From the NCBI RefSeq assembly GCF_003570705.1, contig NZ_QWVT01000012.1:1-64000 (forward strand): 64,000 nucleotides of DNA, written 5' to 3'. Each line of letters begins with the position of its first letter. Position 1 is the stretch's first letter. The notes below the pieces were generated by a model. That model made no database searches, had not been told where the DNA came from, and saw nothing but the letters and a program-made list of their open reading frames with translations. Made by a program: the position numbers and the translations under genes. Below, piece by piece: positions 32,399 to 40,800 of the stretch. The DNA is from Mesobacillus zeae (GTDB lineage: Bacteria > Bacillota > Bacilli > Bacillales > Cytobacillaceae).

Positions 32399-33763
32399 AT
32401 GAATGATCTATATGCAGACCGGATGCCCCCCCAGAATATTGAGGCCGAGCAGGCGGTTCTGGGCGCCATTTTTCTTGAGCCGTCAGCGTTGACGGTGGCT
32501 TCCGAAGTGCTGATACCGGAAGACTTTTACCGGGCAGCCCATCAAAAAATATTTGACGTCATGCTGATTCTCAGTGACCGCGGCAAGGCGGTTGACTTGA
32601 TTACCGTAACGGAAGAACTCGCCGCAGCCAAGCTTCTGGAGGATACTGGCGGTGTCAGCTATCTGAGCGAGCTGGCTGCTTCTGTTCCGACTGCGGCCAA
32701 TATAGAATACTATGCCCGGATTGTCGAAGAGAAATCGCTTCTCAGGCGTCTAATCCGGACGGCAACATCCATTGCCTCGGATGGTTACTCGAGAGAAGAC
32801 GAGGTTGAAGCGCTCTTAGGTGAAGCGGAAAAGAGCATCCTTGAAGTTGCCCAGCGGAAAAATGCAGGGGCTTTCCATAATATTAAAGATGTTCTTGTAA
32901 GGACATACGATAATATCGAACTTCTCCATAACCGAAAAGGCGATATTACCGGAATTGCAACAGGTTTTTTTGAGCTTGATAGAATGACAGCAGGTTTTCA
33001 GAGGAACGACTTGATCATCGTGGCAGCCCGTCCATCAGTGGGTAAAACGGCATTTGCCCTTAATATCGCCCAGAACGTAGCGACAAAGACAGGGGAAAAC
33101 GTGGCTATTTTTAGCCTGGAAATGGGGGCGGAGCAGCTTGTCATGAGGATGCTCTGTGCTGAGGGGAATATCAACGCCCAGAACCTGAGAACAGGCTCAT
33201 TGACGGATGACGATTGGGGAAAGCTGACGATGGCCATGGGAAGCCTATCGAATGCTGGAATTTTCATTGATGACACGCCAGGTGTCCGCATTAGCGAAAT
33301 CCGCTCAAAATGCAGGCGGCTTAAGCAGGAGCGGGGCCTCGGAATGATCCTGATCGACTATTTGCAGCTGATCCAGGGAAACGGCCGTTCCGGCGAAAAC
33401 CGTCAGCAGGAAGTCTCCGAAATTTCGCGTTCCCTTAAATCGCTGGCAAGGGAGCTTGAAGTGCCTGTCATTGCGCTTTCCCAGTTGTCCCGGGGTGTGG
33501 AGCAGAGGCAGGACAAACGGCCGATGATGTCCGATATCCGTGAATCGGGGAGTATCGAGCAGGATGCCGATATCGTGGCATTTCTTTACCGTGATGATTA
33601 TTATGATAAAGAATCAGAGAATAAGAATATTATCGAAATCATTATTGCCAAGCAGCGGAATGGTCCGGTTGGCACAGTCCAGCTGGCATTCGTGAAAGAA
33701 TACAATAAGTTCGTCAATCTTGAAAAACGTTTTGACGACTCGGCGGTTCCTCCGGGAGCATAG
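32399..33763 (+). CDS. dnaC: Replicative DNA helicase (DnaB-type, DnaC in Bacillus)
   Basis: 454-aa RecA-fold hexameric helicase at the replication fork. The N-terminal domain begins PPQNIEAEQAVLGAI. Walker A is ARPSVGKTA near 218 and Walker B LIDYLQLIQG near 320, with the GSIEQDADIVAFLYRDDYY motif. I chose the ATG at 32399, after GAAGGAGGTTTGCGG; this matches the length of B. subtilis DnaC. Confidence 0.97.
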   Translation: MNDLYADRMPPQNIEAEQAVLGAIFLEPSALTVASEVLIPEDFYRAAHQKIFDVMLILSDRGKAVDLITVTEELAAAKLLEDTGGVSYLSELAASVPTAANIEYYARIVEEKSLLRRLIRTATSIASDGYSREDEVEALLGEAEKSILEVAQRKNAGAFHNIKDVLVRTYDNIELLHNRKGDITGIATGFFELDRMTAGFQRNDLIIVAARPSVGKTAFALNIAQNVATKTGENVAIFSLEMGAEQLVMRMLCAEGNINAQNLRTGSLTDDDWGKLTMAMGSLSNAGIFIDDTPGVRISEIRSKCRRLKQERGLGMILIDYLQLIQGNGRSGENRQQEVSEISRSLKSLARELEVPVIALSQLSRGVEQRQDKRPMMSDIRESGSIEQDADIVAFLYRDDYYDKESENKNIIEIIIAKQRNGPVGTVQLAFVKEYNKFVNLEKRFDDSAVPPGA

Positions 33764-33766
33764 CCT

Positions 33767-33795
33767 AAAGCCTTGCCCATTGGGCAGGGCTTTTT
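33767..33795 (+). terminator. Terminator after dnaC
   Basis: AAAGCCTTGCCC pairs with GGGCAGGGCTTT (one G-U pair) around loop ATT, ending in TTTTT. Confidence 0.85.
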
Positions 33796-33867
33796 CCATG
33801 GGATGAAACAGTTTTTTACCATGGTACTTTTATGAATGACAGGAAATAAAAGCGGGAATCCTATACA

Positions 33868-33912
33868 TATAACGAACGTACAATGTTTTTTTAATATTAT
33901 TGTTCGGGTTTT
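33868..33912. promoter_or_regulatory. PurBox pair (PurR operator) of purA
   Basis: Two inverted PurBox-like sequences. The downstream one on the minus strand reads AAACCCGAACAAT (12 of 13 to AWWWCCGAACWWT); the upstream one on the plus strand is weaker and contains ACGAAC (33872-33877). The boxes are about 16 bp apart and face each other, as in B. subtilis pur genes where a PurR dimer needs two. They sit directly upstream of the purA promoter, implying repression when adenine is ample. Confidence 0.7.
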
Positions 33913-33913
33913 G

Positions 33914-33942
33914 TTGATTTTTTTTCTGTTAACTGTTAAAAT
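33914..33942 (+). promoter_or_regulatory. Promoter of purA
   Basis: TTGATT (33914-33919) and TAAAAT (33937-33942) with an exact 17-bp spacer, 64 bp before the purA start and next to the PurBox pair. Confidence 0.65.
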
Positions 33943-34006
33943 TGATTTGTTTCAGTCGGAAAAAAGTAATTTTATATACAAAGTAACTTTGGAGGTGCTT
34001 CTGAAC

Positions 34007-35299
34007 ATGTCATCAGTAGTAGTTGTTGGGTCACAATGGGGAGACGAAGGAAAAGGCAAAATTACCGACTTTTTATCGGAAAATGCCGAAGTGGTAGCCC
34101 GTTACCAGGGCGGAAACAATGCAGGCCATACAATTAAATTCAACGGAGAAACTTACAAGCTCCATTTGATTCCATCCGGCATTTTCTATCAGGATAAAAT
34201 TTGTGTGATCGGCAACGGAATGGTTGTCGACCCGAAAGCACTTGTTAAGGAACTAGCCTATATCCATGAAAAAGGTGTCTCTACGGACAATCTGCGCATC
34301 AGCAACCGTGCCCATGTCATCCTTCCGTACCATTTAAAACTTGATGAGGTGGAAGAAGCTCGAAAAGGCGACAACAAAATCGGTACGACCAAAAAAGGAA
34401 TCGGACCGGCTTATATGGATAAAGCAGCCCGTATGGGTATCAGGATTGCTGACCTACTTGACCGCGAAACATTCGAAGAAAAGCTTGCACGCAATCTTGA
34501 AGAAAAAAACCGTCTGCTTGAACGGATGTATGAGACAGATGGCTTTAAACTCGAAGATATTTTTGAGGAATACTATGAATACGGACAGCAAATCGCTAAA
34601 TACGTTTGCGACACATCTGTTGTCTTGAACGACGCGCTTGATGACGGCCGCAGGGTGCTGTTCGAAGGTGCGCAGGGTGTCATGCTTGATATCGATCAAG
34701 GTACTTATCCGTTTGTTACATCGTCCAACCCTGTTGCCGGCGGAGTCACAATTGGATCCGGTGTAGGACCAAGCAAGATCACTCATGCTGTCGGCGTCTG
34801 CAAAGCCTATACGACAAGAGTGGGAGATGGCCCGTTTCCGACAGAGCTTAACAACGAGATCGGCAACCAAATCCGTGAAGTGGGACGCGAATATGGCACA
34901 ACAACTGGACGCGCCCGCCGTGTCGGCTGGTTTGACAGTGTCGTTGTCCGCCATGCCCGCCGTGTGAGCGGCCTTACCGACCTGTCACTGAACTCAATTG
35001 ACGTGCTGACAGGCATTCCAACATTGAAGATCTGTACAGCTTACCGCTACAAAGGCGAAATCATTGAAGAGTTCCCGGCAAGCCTGAAGGTACTCGCAGA
35101 GTGTGAACCAGTTTATGAAGAGCTTCCAGGCTGGACAGAAGACATCACAGGCTGCAAGTCACTGAGCGAGCTGCCTGAAAATGCCCGCCACTATCTTGAG
35201 CGTGTAACACAGCTTACAGGCATTCCATTGTCAATCTTCTCAGTAGGCCCTGACCGCAACCAGACAAATGTGGTCCGCAGCCCATGGAGACAAAACTAA
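34007..35299 (+). CDS. purA: Adenylosuccinate synthetase
   Basis: 430-aa GTP-dependent enzyme that joins IMP and aspartate in the first step to AMP. The P-loop is [13 protein letters not shown] near 8-20 and [14 protein letters not shown] follows. I chose the ATG at 34007 because GGAGGTG is upstream and [10 protein letters not shown] fits the family; the frame extends upstream through the operator and promoter only by chance. It is monocistronic, ending in a terminator. Confidence 0.98.
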   Translation: MSSVVVVGSQWGDEGKGKITDFLSENAEVVARYQGGNNAGHTIKFNGETYKLHLIPSGIFYQDKICVIGNGMVVDPKALVKELAYIHEKGVSTDNLRISNRAHVILPYHLKLDEVEEARKGDNKIGTTKKGIGPAYMDKAARMGIRIADLLDRETFEEKLARNLEEKNRLLERMYETDGFKLEDIFEEYYEYGQQIAKYVCDTSVVLNDALDDGRRVLFEGAQGVMLDIDQGTYPFVTSSNPVAGGVTIGSGVGPSKITHAVGVCKAYTTRVGDGPFPTELNNEIGNQIREVGREYGTTTGRARRVGWFDSVVVRHARRVSGLTDLSLNSIDVLTGIPTLKICTAYRYKGEIIEEFPASLKVLAECEPVYEELPGWTEDITGCKSLSELPENARHYLERVTQLTGIPLSIFSVGPDRNQTNVVRSPWRQN

Positions 35300-35313
35300 A
35301 TTTATGGTAGTTA

Positions 35314-35347
35314 AAAGGAACCCCGTTATGCAGGGTTCCTTTTTTTA
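35314..35347 (+). terminator. Terminator after purA
   Basis: AAAGGAACCC and GGGTTCCTTT form a perfect 10-bp stem around CGTTATGCA, ending in seven T. Confidence 0.92.
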
Positions 35348-35440
35348 TTTGTTCGATAAATTTTTTGCTGCCTGGAACTTGTACTTTTCCCTTTGAAAAA
35401 GCGGGTGCTGAAAGAGTGTTGGTTGCCATATATTGTCTAA

Positions 35441-35570
35441 TTGTCCGAATCAGCCTGTTTCTTGTCCTAGTCACACGAATTTTTGTCCGAATCAACTGTT
35501 TTTTTGTCTTAATCTCTCTGATTTCTGTCCGAATCACGTTATTTCCCGAGAGAAAGATACTATTTCCCGA
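35441..35570. repeat. Tandem repeats with an exact 21-bp period
   Basis: TTGTCCGAATCA or a close variant starts at 35441, 35462, 35483, 35504 and 35525, exactly 21 bp apart. The next two periods carry TATTTCCCGA at 35540 and 35561, also 21 apart. It lies in a 600-bp gap without a recognised gene between purA and the tRNAs. On the minus strand the period is seven codons, giving an IRT-type repeat in a 107-codon frame, but I see no ribosome site for it. The rest of the gap (35571-35898) is AT-rich with no feature I can support beyond possible tRNA promoter elements. Confidence 0.7.
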
Positions 35571-35898
35571 AAAAATACTCCTTTCCTCCAGGAAAAGGGA
35601 GCAATTATAGATGAATTTATTGCTTCTACTTTATTTTTAATAAAACTCAAAGAGTGGAAGGTAAATTTACCGTATCAAACGGGCGCTTTCATGCATCAAA
35701 GAAATGTCATATTTTTACAAATAGATGGATCGTGAAGTAAAAAAGGGGGTTAATCTCTTATTCTTGTGAAATAGATTAAAAAAGGATATATATTTTTATA
35801 AAAAACCTTGTACATAAATTAGTCCCTATGTTAATATAAAAAAGTCGTTTCCGAAAGGCTCGCTTTTAGTCGAAACATGACACAATCTCATATTTTAT

Positions 35899-35974
35899 GA
35901 GCCATTAGCTCAGTTGGTAGAGCATCTGACTTTTAATCAGAGGGTCGAAGGTTCGAGTCCTTCATGGCTCACCA
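35899..35974 (+). tRNA. tRNA-Lys (anticodon TTT)
   Basis: 76-nt cloverleaf: acceptor GAGCCAT pairs with ATGGCTC, the anticodon loop is CTTTTAA between TCTGA and TCAGA, the T-loop is GTTCGAGTC, and CCA is encoded at the 3' end. Confidence 0.97.
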
Positions 35975-35985
35975 TTTCTTTCTGT

Positions 35986-36057
35986 GGCCCCTTGGTCAAG
36001 CGGTTAAGACACCGCCCTTTCACGGCGGTAACACGGGTTCGAATCCCGTAGGGGTCA
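35986..36057 (+). tRNA. tRNA-Glu (anticodon TTC)
   Basis: Acceptor GGCCCCT pairs with AGGGGTC, anticodon loop CTTTCAC lies between CCGCC and GGCGG, T-loop GTTCGAATC. The discriminator is A; CCA is not encoded here (CTT follows). It lies 11 bp after tRNA-Lys. Confidence 0.97.
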
Positions 36058-36122
36058 CTTTACATATTTTTCACTGGGGCGATGGTGATCACCCCGCGAT
36101 GTAAAGAATTGAATATTGTTAT

Positions 36123-36195
36123 GGCTTGGTAGCTCAGTCGGTAGAGCAATGGACTGAAAATCCATGTGTCGGCGGTTCGATTCCGTCCCAAGCCA
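36123..36195 (+). tRNA. tRNA-Phe (anticodon GAA)
   Basis: Acceptor GGCTTGG pairs with CCAAGCC, anticodon loop CTGAAAA lies between TGGA and TCCA, D-loop AGCTCAGTCGGTAGAGC. CCA is not encoded. A GC-rich hairpin (36075-36095) lies in the 65-bp spacer from tRNA-Glu. Confidence 0.97.
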
Positions 36196-36197
36196 TT

Positions 36198-36237
36198 AAA
36201 AAAGGGAGCGTGTAATCAGTACATGTTCCTTTTTTTC
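36198..36237 (+). terminator. Terminator of the tRNA cluster
   Basis: AAAAAAGG(GA) pairs with TCCTTTTTT, with an inner TGTA and TACA, ending in seven T. It closes the tRNA-Lys-Glu-Phe transcript. Confidence 0.7.
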
Positions 36238-36243
36238 TATTTT

Positions 36244-36260
36244 TGTAACACTTCTGTAAT
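36244..36260 (+). promoter_or_regulatory. WalR box upstream of the cell-wall hydrolase
   Basis: TGTAAC-ACTTC-TGTAAT fits the WalR consensus TGTWAH-N5-TGTWAH exactly. It lies about 320 bp before the M23 hydrolase gene, whose family in B. subtilis is controlled by WalRK. The rest of the gap (36261-36581) is AT-rich; it has a possible hairpin CCTGCT/AGCAGG (36403-36427) but no promoter I can place with confidence. WalR activates or represses depending on position; which applies here is not clear. Confidence 0.6.
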
Positions 36261-36581
36261 CAAACAGTAAATAATACTATTAACCTCTGTATAACAGTAG
36301 TTACTAAAATACCCTCTCTCTTTATCCTCATTATGCAACGCAGACCCTTGCTACTTCTCGTTTTTTCGACTATTTTCTACAATTTTCACATTTAGCCTTT
36401 TTCCTGCTAATTGTTAGAAAAAGCAGGTTCATGTCAGCTATTATACATTTTTGTTACATCATGAAGACTGGTAATCTTTTTAAACAAGGATATGGTAATG
36501 TAATAGGGGATTGATTTTTTAAAATATTAGTCAATTGGTACTAGCCTATTACTGTGTTTACTGTACCTGCAGGAGGATAAG

Positions 36582-38054
36582 ATGGTGAGTTTGATTAAAA
36601 AATTGTCCGAGCTAAAGGACAAAGCAACCAGCCAGATAAAACCGACATTAGGAAAAGCCTTGATGGCTGCAGTCGCAATCTCTGCCCTATCGGTCGGAAC
36701 AGCAAATGCAGCAGCTTCCGATACGGAGCTTACAACAGTGTATTACGTATATATGAATGATGAATTCCTTGGAACCATCAATAATAAAGAAATGATCGAA
36801 AAACTTGTAGAAGAAAAGACGGATGCCGCTAAGCTGGTATACAAGGATCTTGATGTCACGCTTGGTCCGGACTTGGCGTTTGTACCTGAGCAGGTGTTCG
36901 AGTCAGCAGTTTCTTCCGATGAGGCGGATATCGCCAAACAGGTTGAAAGTAAGTTAAGTATCATGGCGAAAGCAACGGCCATCAATATCGACGGCAAAGC
37001 CGCAGCCTATGTAAAAGATCAGGCAGCATTTAAAGAAGTAATCAGGCAGATGAAGCTAAGCTATGTCACCGAAAAAGAGCTAGCCGACCTTGAACAGCGG
37101 AAGAAATTGAAACCGGCTTCGTTGCCGGAATTGAAAGAAAATGAATCCCGCCTTTTGGATGTCAAGCTGACAAAGAACATGGCCGCTTCGACAGAAGAAG
37201 TAGCCCCTAATAGAGTCCTATCGGCCGAAGATGCGGTGAAGCTTTTGAAAAAAGGCACATTGGAAGAAAAGAAATATAAAGTTCAGGAAGGCGACGTTCT
37301 TGGCTCTATCGCAAATAGTCATGGACTGGAGCTGGCCGAACTGCTAAAACTGAATCCCGGCCTTACAGAAGACTCACTCCTTAAACAAGGACAAGAAATG
37401 AATGTTACCGTCCTGAAGCCGCTTGTTGAAGTAGCTGTAGAAAAAGAAGTTTTCCAAAATGAAAGCATTCCTTTCAGCAGGGAAGTCGAAGAAGACTCAT
37501 CCATGCCAAAAGGTGATTCGAGAGTGAAACAGGCAGGCAAGGATGGTGCCAAGTCCGTCATCTATAAAGTCTCCGAAGTGAATGGGGGGACTGCCCGAAA
37601 AGAAACAGTCAAGACGATCGTGAACGAAGAGCCTGTCAGTGAAATTACCATAAAAGGAACAAAAGAAATTCCTTCACGCGGCAGCGGAGCACTGATATGG
37701 CCAGCATCAGGCGGCTATGTCTCAAGTGAACAGGGCTATCGCTGGGGGAGAATGCATAAGGGAATCGACATTGCCCGCCCAGGAGACCGGACGATTAAAG
37801 CAGCCGACAATGGAATTGTGGTTTCGGCAGGTATGGACGGATCTTATGGGAATAAAGTGGTCATTGACCACCAGAACGGTTTCCGCACGGTTTATGCCCA
37901 CCTTGATTCCATCAGCGTCAGCTCAGGCCAGACAGTTGAAGCCGGCTCGCAGATTGGCGTGATGGGTTCTACCGGAGATTCAACAGGCGTGCATCTGCAC
38001 TTCGAGGTTTATAAAAACGGCCAGCTTGTGAACCCGAGGGAATACATTCGTTAA
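36582..38054 (+). CDS. LysM-G5-M23 peptidoglycan endopeptidase
   Basis: 490-aa secreted cell-wall hydrolase. A Sec signal peptide with a hydrophobic core LMAAVAISALSVG ends near ANAA (about 44-47). A LysM carbohydrate-binding domain lies at about 231-276, a G5 domain at about 280-357, and the M23 zinc peptidase at about 365-488, with HKGID at 392-396 and HLHFE at 471-475 as metal ligands. The ATG follows GCAGGAGG. It lies just upstream of walRK, and a WalR box stands before it, so WalRK probably sets its expression during wall growth. Confidence 0.93.
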   Translation: MVSLIKKLSELKDKATSQIKPTLGKALMAAVAISALSVGTANAAASDTELTTVYYVYMNDEFLGTINNKEMIEKLVEEKTDAAKLVYKDLDVTLGPDLAFVPEQVFESAVSSDEADIAKQVESKLSIMAKATAINIDGKAAAYVKDQAAFKEVIRQMKLSYVTEKELADLEQRKKLKPASLPELKENESRLLDVKLTKNMAASTEEVAPNRVLSAEDAVKLLKKGTLEEKKYKVQEGDVLGSIANSHGLELAELLKLNPGLTEDSLLKQGQEMNVTVLKPLVEVAVEKEVFQNESIPFSREVEEDSSMPKGDSRVKQAGKDGAKSVIYKVSEVNGGTARKETVKTIVNEEPVSEITIKGTKEIPSRGSGALIWPASGGYVSSEQGYRWGRMHKGIDIARPGDRTIKAADNGIVVSAGMDGSYGNKVVIDHQNGFRTVYAHLDSISVSSGQTVEAGSQIGVMGSTGDSTGVHLHFEVYKNGQLVNPREYIR

Positions 38055-38063
38055 AGGATATCT

Positions 38064-38092
38064 AAAGTCTCTAGGCAAACTAGAGGCTTTTT
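38064..38092 (+). terminator. Terminator before walR
   Basis: AAAGTCTCTAG pairs with CTAGAGGCTTT (one T-G pair) around GCAAA, ending in TTTTT. Confidence 0.85.
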
Positions 38093-38259
38093 CCTTTATA
38101 TGCCCTGTATATACCTGTATTGGCAGTGAAGAATATTGCCACATACTGCAGAAGAATTCAGTTTTTGCGCGTAATAAAGTAAAATAAGAAGGATAGGATT
38201 TTTTTTGCAGGATAAAGCCGTTTATATAAAAATATGACCTCGAAAAAAGGAGACTTTGT

Positions 38260-38970
38260 ATGGATAAGAAAATACTCGTTGTTGATGATGAAAAGCCAAT
38301 CGCAGACATTCTGCAATTCAATCTGAAAAAAGAGGGATTCGATGTGTACTGTGCGTACGATGGCAACAGTGCGGTCGAAATGGTCGAAGAAATCCAGCCG
38401 GATTTGATTTTGCTCGATATCATGCTACCGCAGCGCGACGGAATGGAAGTATGCCGCGAGGTTCGCAAAAAGTACGAAATGCCGATCATCATGCTGACAG
38501 CGAAGGATTCTGAAATCGATAAAGTTCTCGGCCTTGAGCTCGGGGCCGATGATTATGTGACAAAACCGTTCAGTACGCGCGAACTAATTGCCAGGGTAAA
38601 AGCAAACCTTCGCAGGCATCAGGCAGCCGCCCAAAAAACGGAGGAGGAAGAAGAGACCAATGAGATTGTAATTGGCTCCCTGACCATCCATCCGGATGCA
38701 TATGTCGTGTCCAAACGCGGCGAAACGATCGAACTCACGCACCGCGAGTTTGAGCTTCTCCACTATTTGGCGAAGCATATCGGTCAGGTTATGACGAGGG
38801 AACACCTTCTCCAGACTGTCTGGGGCTATGATTATTACGGCGATGTCCGAACAGTGGATGTTACCGTTAGACGCCTTAGGGAAAAAATCGAGGACAACCC
38901 GAGCCATCCGACATGGATTGTGACCCGAAGAGGAGTCGGCTACTATTTAAGGAATTCAGAGCAGGAGTAA
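38260..38970 (+). CDS. walR: Response regulator WalR (YycF)
   Basis: 236-aa OmpR-family response regulator, essential in Bacilli, that controls autolysins. The receiver domain (1-120) has the phosphoacceptor D53 in LLDIM, and the winged-helix DNA-binding domain begins near 135 with [11 protein letters not shown]. It is followed by walK after three bases. Confidence 0.98.
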   Translation: MDKKILVVDDEKPIADILQFNLKKEGFDVYCAYDGNSAVEMVEEIQPDLILLDIMLPQRDGMEVCREVRKKYEMPIIMLTAKDSEIDKVLGLELGADDYVTKPFSTRELIARVKANLRRHQAAAQKTEEEEETNEIVIGSLTIHPDAYVVSKRGETIELTHREFELLHYLAKHIGQVMTREHLLQTVWGYDYYGDVRTVDVTVRRLREKIEDNPSHPTWIVTRRGVGYYLRNSEQE

Positions 38971-38973
38971 ACA

Positions 38974-40800
38974 ATGAAAAAGGTTGGCTTTTTTCGGTCC
39001 ATCCATTTAAAGTTTGTCATCATTTATGTGCTCCTGATCCTTGTCGCCATGCAAATTATCGGCGTCTACTTTGTGCGCAAACTTGAAGATACGCTAATGA
39101 CCAACTATCAAAATTCATTAAAACAGCGCGTGAACATGCTCGTTTATGATATTGAAGAAGAAATGGACAAGGAGCGCGGCAAACAGGATGCCACAAAGGA
39201 AGAAGGTATCAGGAAAATTCTCCGGGACTACAAGTCCTCTGATATATCCGAGATCAGGGTAATTGATGGGGGAAGCTTGCGGATCATTGGTACTTCGGAT
39301 CAGAATAATCAGGGGATTGTAGGACAGAGGACAACCGAACTGAAAATCAAGCGATCCATTGTCGTCGACAAGGATGAGGGAGACATTGTGCTTGATGCAA
39401 AAACAGGGAAGAGGGTCTGGGTACAATCCACCCCAATCCATTCCGATAAAGAAGTAATTGGTGCCGTTTATCTTGTCGCAAAGGTTGATAATATCTTTTC
39501 ACAAATGAAAGAAATCAATAAAATTCTTGCAACAGGGACCGCGCTTGCGCTCCTGTTTACTGCCGTGCTGGGAACGCTTTTGGCCCAGACGATCACAAGG
39601 CCGATTTCCGATATGAAGAAACAGGCGCTTGCAATGACACGCGGCAATTTTTCTCGCAAGGTTAAAGTGTATGGCTACGATGAAATTGGTCAGCTTGCTT
39701 TGACTTTTAACAACTTGACGAAAAAGCTGCAAGAGGCACAGGCAACGACTGAAGGTGAAAAGCGCAAGCTAAGCTCTGTTATTTCTTATATGACAGACGG
39801 TGTCATTGCCACCGACAGAAAGGGACGGATCATCCTTGTCAACGACCCTGCTGCCCAAATGCTGGATGTTTCACGTGAAACAATCCTTTCAGCTCCGATT
39901 GTATCGGTGCTCGGCCTTGAAGAAGACTACACACTTGAAGACCTTCTTCAGGAAAAAGAATCCGTTATCCTTGATTACAGTACGAAAAACGAGCCATTCA
40001 TCCTCAGGGCGAATTTTTCGGTCATCCAAAAGGACAGCGGTTTTGTTAACGGCTTAATAGCGGTCCTCCACGACATTACCGAGCAGGAAAAAATCGATAT
40101 GGAGAGACGGGAATTCGTGGCCAATGTTTCACATGAGCTGCGGACCCCGCTGACAACGATGAGGAGCTATCTGGAGGCGCTCACTGATGGAGCGTGGAAA
40201 GACGAAGAAATAGCTCCTAACTTCCTTCAAACTGCCCAGACGGAAACGGAGCGGATGATCAGGCTTGTCAACGATCTGCTTCAGCTATCAAAGATGGACA
40301 GTACAGATTACCATCTTTCCAAGGAGTGGGTCGATTTCCCAGTGTTCTTTAACCGGATTATTGACAGGTTTGAACTGACGAAAAACCAGAATGTCACGTT
40401 CATCCGTAAAATACCGGATAAAACGACATTCGTTGAGCTGGATGAAGATAAAATCACACAGGTACTCGACAATATCATTTCCAATGCAATGAAGTATTCA
40501 CCAGAGGGCGGACGGATCACTTTCAGGACAGAGGAAAGAGACGAACAGATCATCATCAGCATATCCGATGAAGGCGTAGGCATCCCGAAAGACAACCTAA
40601 AGAAAATCTTTGACCGTTTCTACCGGGTGGATAAGGCACGGACGAGGAAACTTGGTGGAACAGGCCTCGGGCTTGCCATTGCCAAGGAGATGGTTAATGC
40701 GCACGGAGGCGATATCTGGGCGAAAAGCATCGAAGGCAAAGGGACGACCATCTTCTTTATGCTTCCATATGATTCGACAGCGGAGGATGAGTGGTCATGA
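38974..40800 (+). CDS. walK: Sensor histidine kinase WalK (YycG)
   Basis: 608-aa membrane sensor kinase for WalR. Membrane segments lie at about 15-35 and 184-206, with an extracellular PAS-like domain between them. HAMP follows at about 205-256, then a cytoplasmic PAS. The H-box FVANVSHELRTPLT has the phosphorylated His at 387. The ATP-binding domain has NAMKYSPEGG and DRFYRVDKARTR with GTGLGLAI. It contains a perfect parS. Its stop overlaps the start of walH (ATGA). Confidence 0.98.
   Translation: MKKVGFFRSIHLKFVIIYVLLILVAMQIIGVYFVRKLEDTLMTNYQNSLKQRVNMLVYDIEEEMDKERGKQDATKEEGIRKILRDYKSSDISEIRVIDGGSLRIIGTSDQNNQGIVGQRTTELKIKRSIVVDKDEGDIVLDAKTGKRVWVQSTPIHSDKEVIGAVYLVAKVDNIFSQMKEINKILATGTALALLFTAVLGTLLAQTITRPISDMKKQALAMTRGNFSRKVKVYGYDEIGQLALTFNNLTKKLQEAQATTEGEKRKLSSVISYMTDGVIATDRKGRIILVNDPAAQMLDVSRETILSAPIVSVLGLEEDYTLEDLLQEKESVILDYSTKNEPFILRANFSVIQKDSGFVNGLIAVLHDITEQEKIDMERREFVANVSHELRTPLTTMRSYLEALTDGAWKDEEIAPNFLQTAQTETERMIRLVNDLLQLSKMDSTDYHLSKEWVDFPVFFNRIIDRFELTKNQNVTFIRKIPDKTTFVELDEDKITQVLDNIISNAMKYSPEGGRITFRTEERDEQIIISISDEGVGIPKDNLKKIFDRFYRVDKARTRKLGGTGLGLAIAKEMVNAHGGDIWAKSIEGKGTTIFFMLPYDSTAEDEWS
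39867..39882. other. parS: parS site inside walK
   Basis: TGTTTCACGTGAAACA, a perfect 16-bp parS in the PAS-domain coding part of walK. It encodes the residues MFHVKQ or CFT in other frames. Confidence 0.97.

Noticed and set aside
33836-34006. Extended purA N-terminus with a hydrophobic stretch
   Set aside because: The frame runs through the PurBox pair and promoter; the conserved protein and ribosome site begin at 34007.
35214-35537. Minus-strand 107-codon frame over the 21-bp repeats as a gene
   Set aside because: It overlaps the purA 3' end, has no ribosome site, and its repetitive protein follows from the DNA repeat.
35540-35575. ATTTCCCG half-sites in the 21-bp repeats as Noc sites
   Set aside because: The second arm GGGAAAT is missing in both, so they do not fit the Noc consensus.
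36238-36581. Cyclic-di-AMP (ydaO) riboswitch before the M23 hydrolase
   Set aside because: Such riboswitches precede many wall hydrolases, but the conserved GGGGTGAAT-type core is not here.
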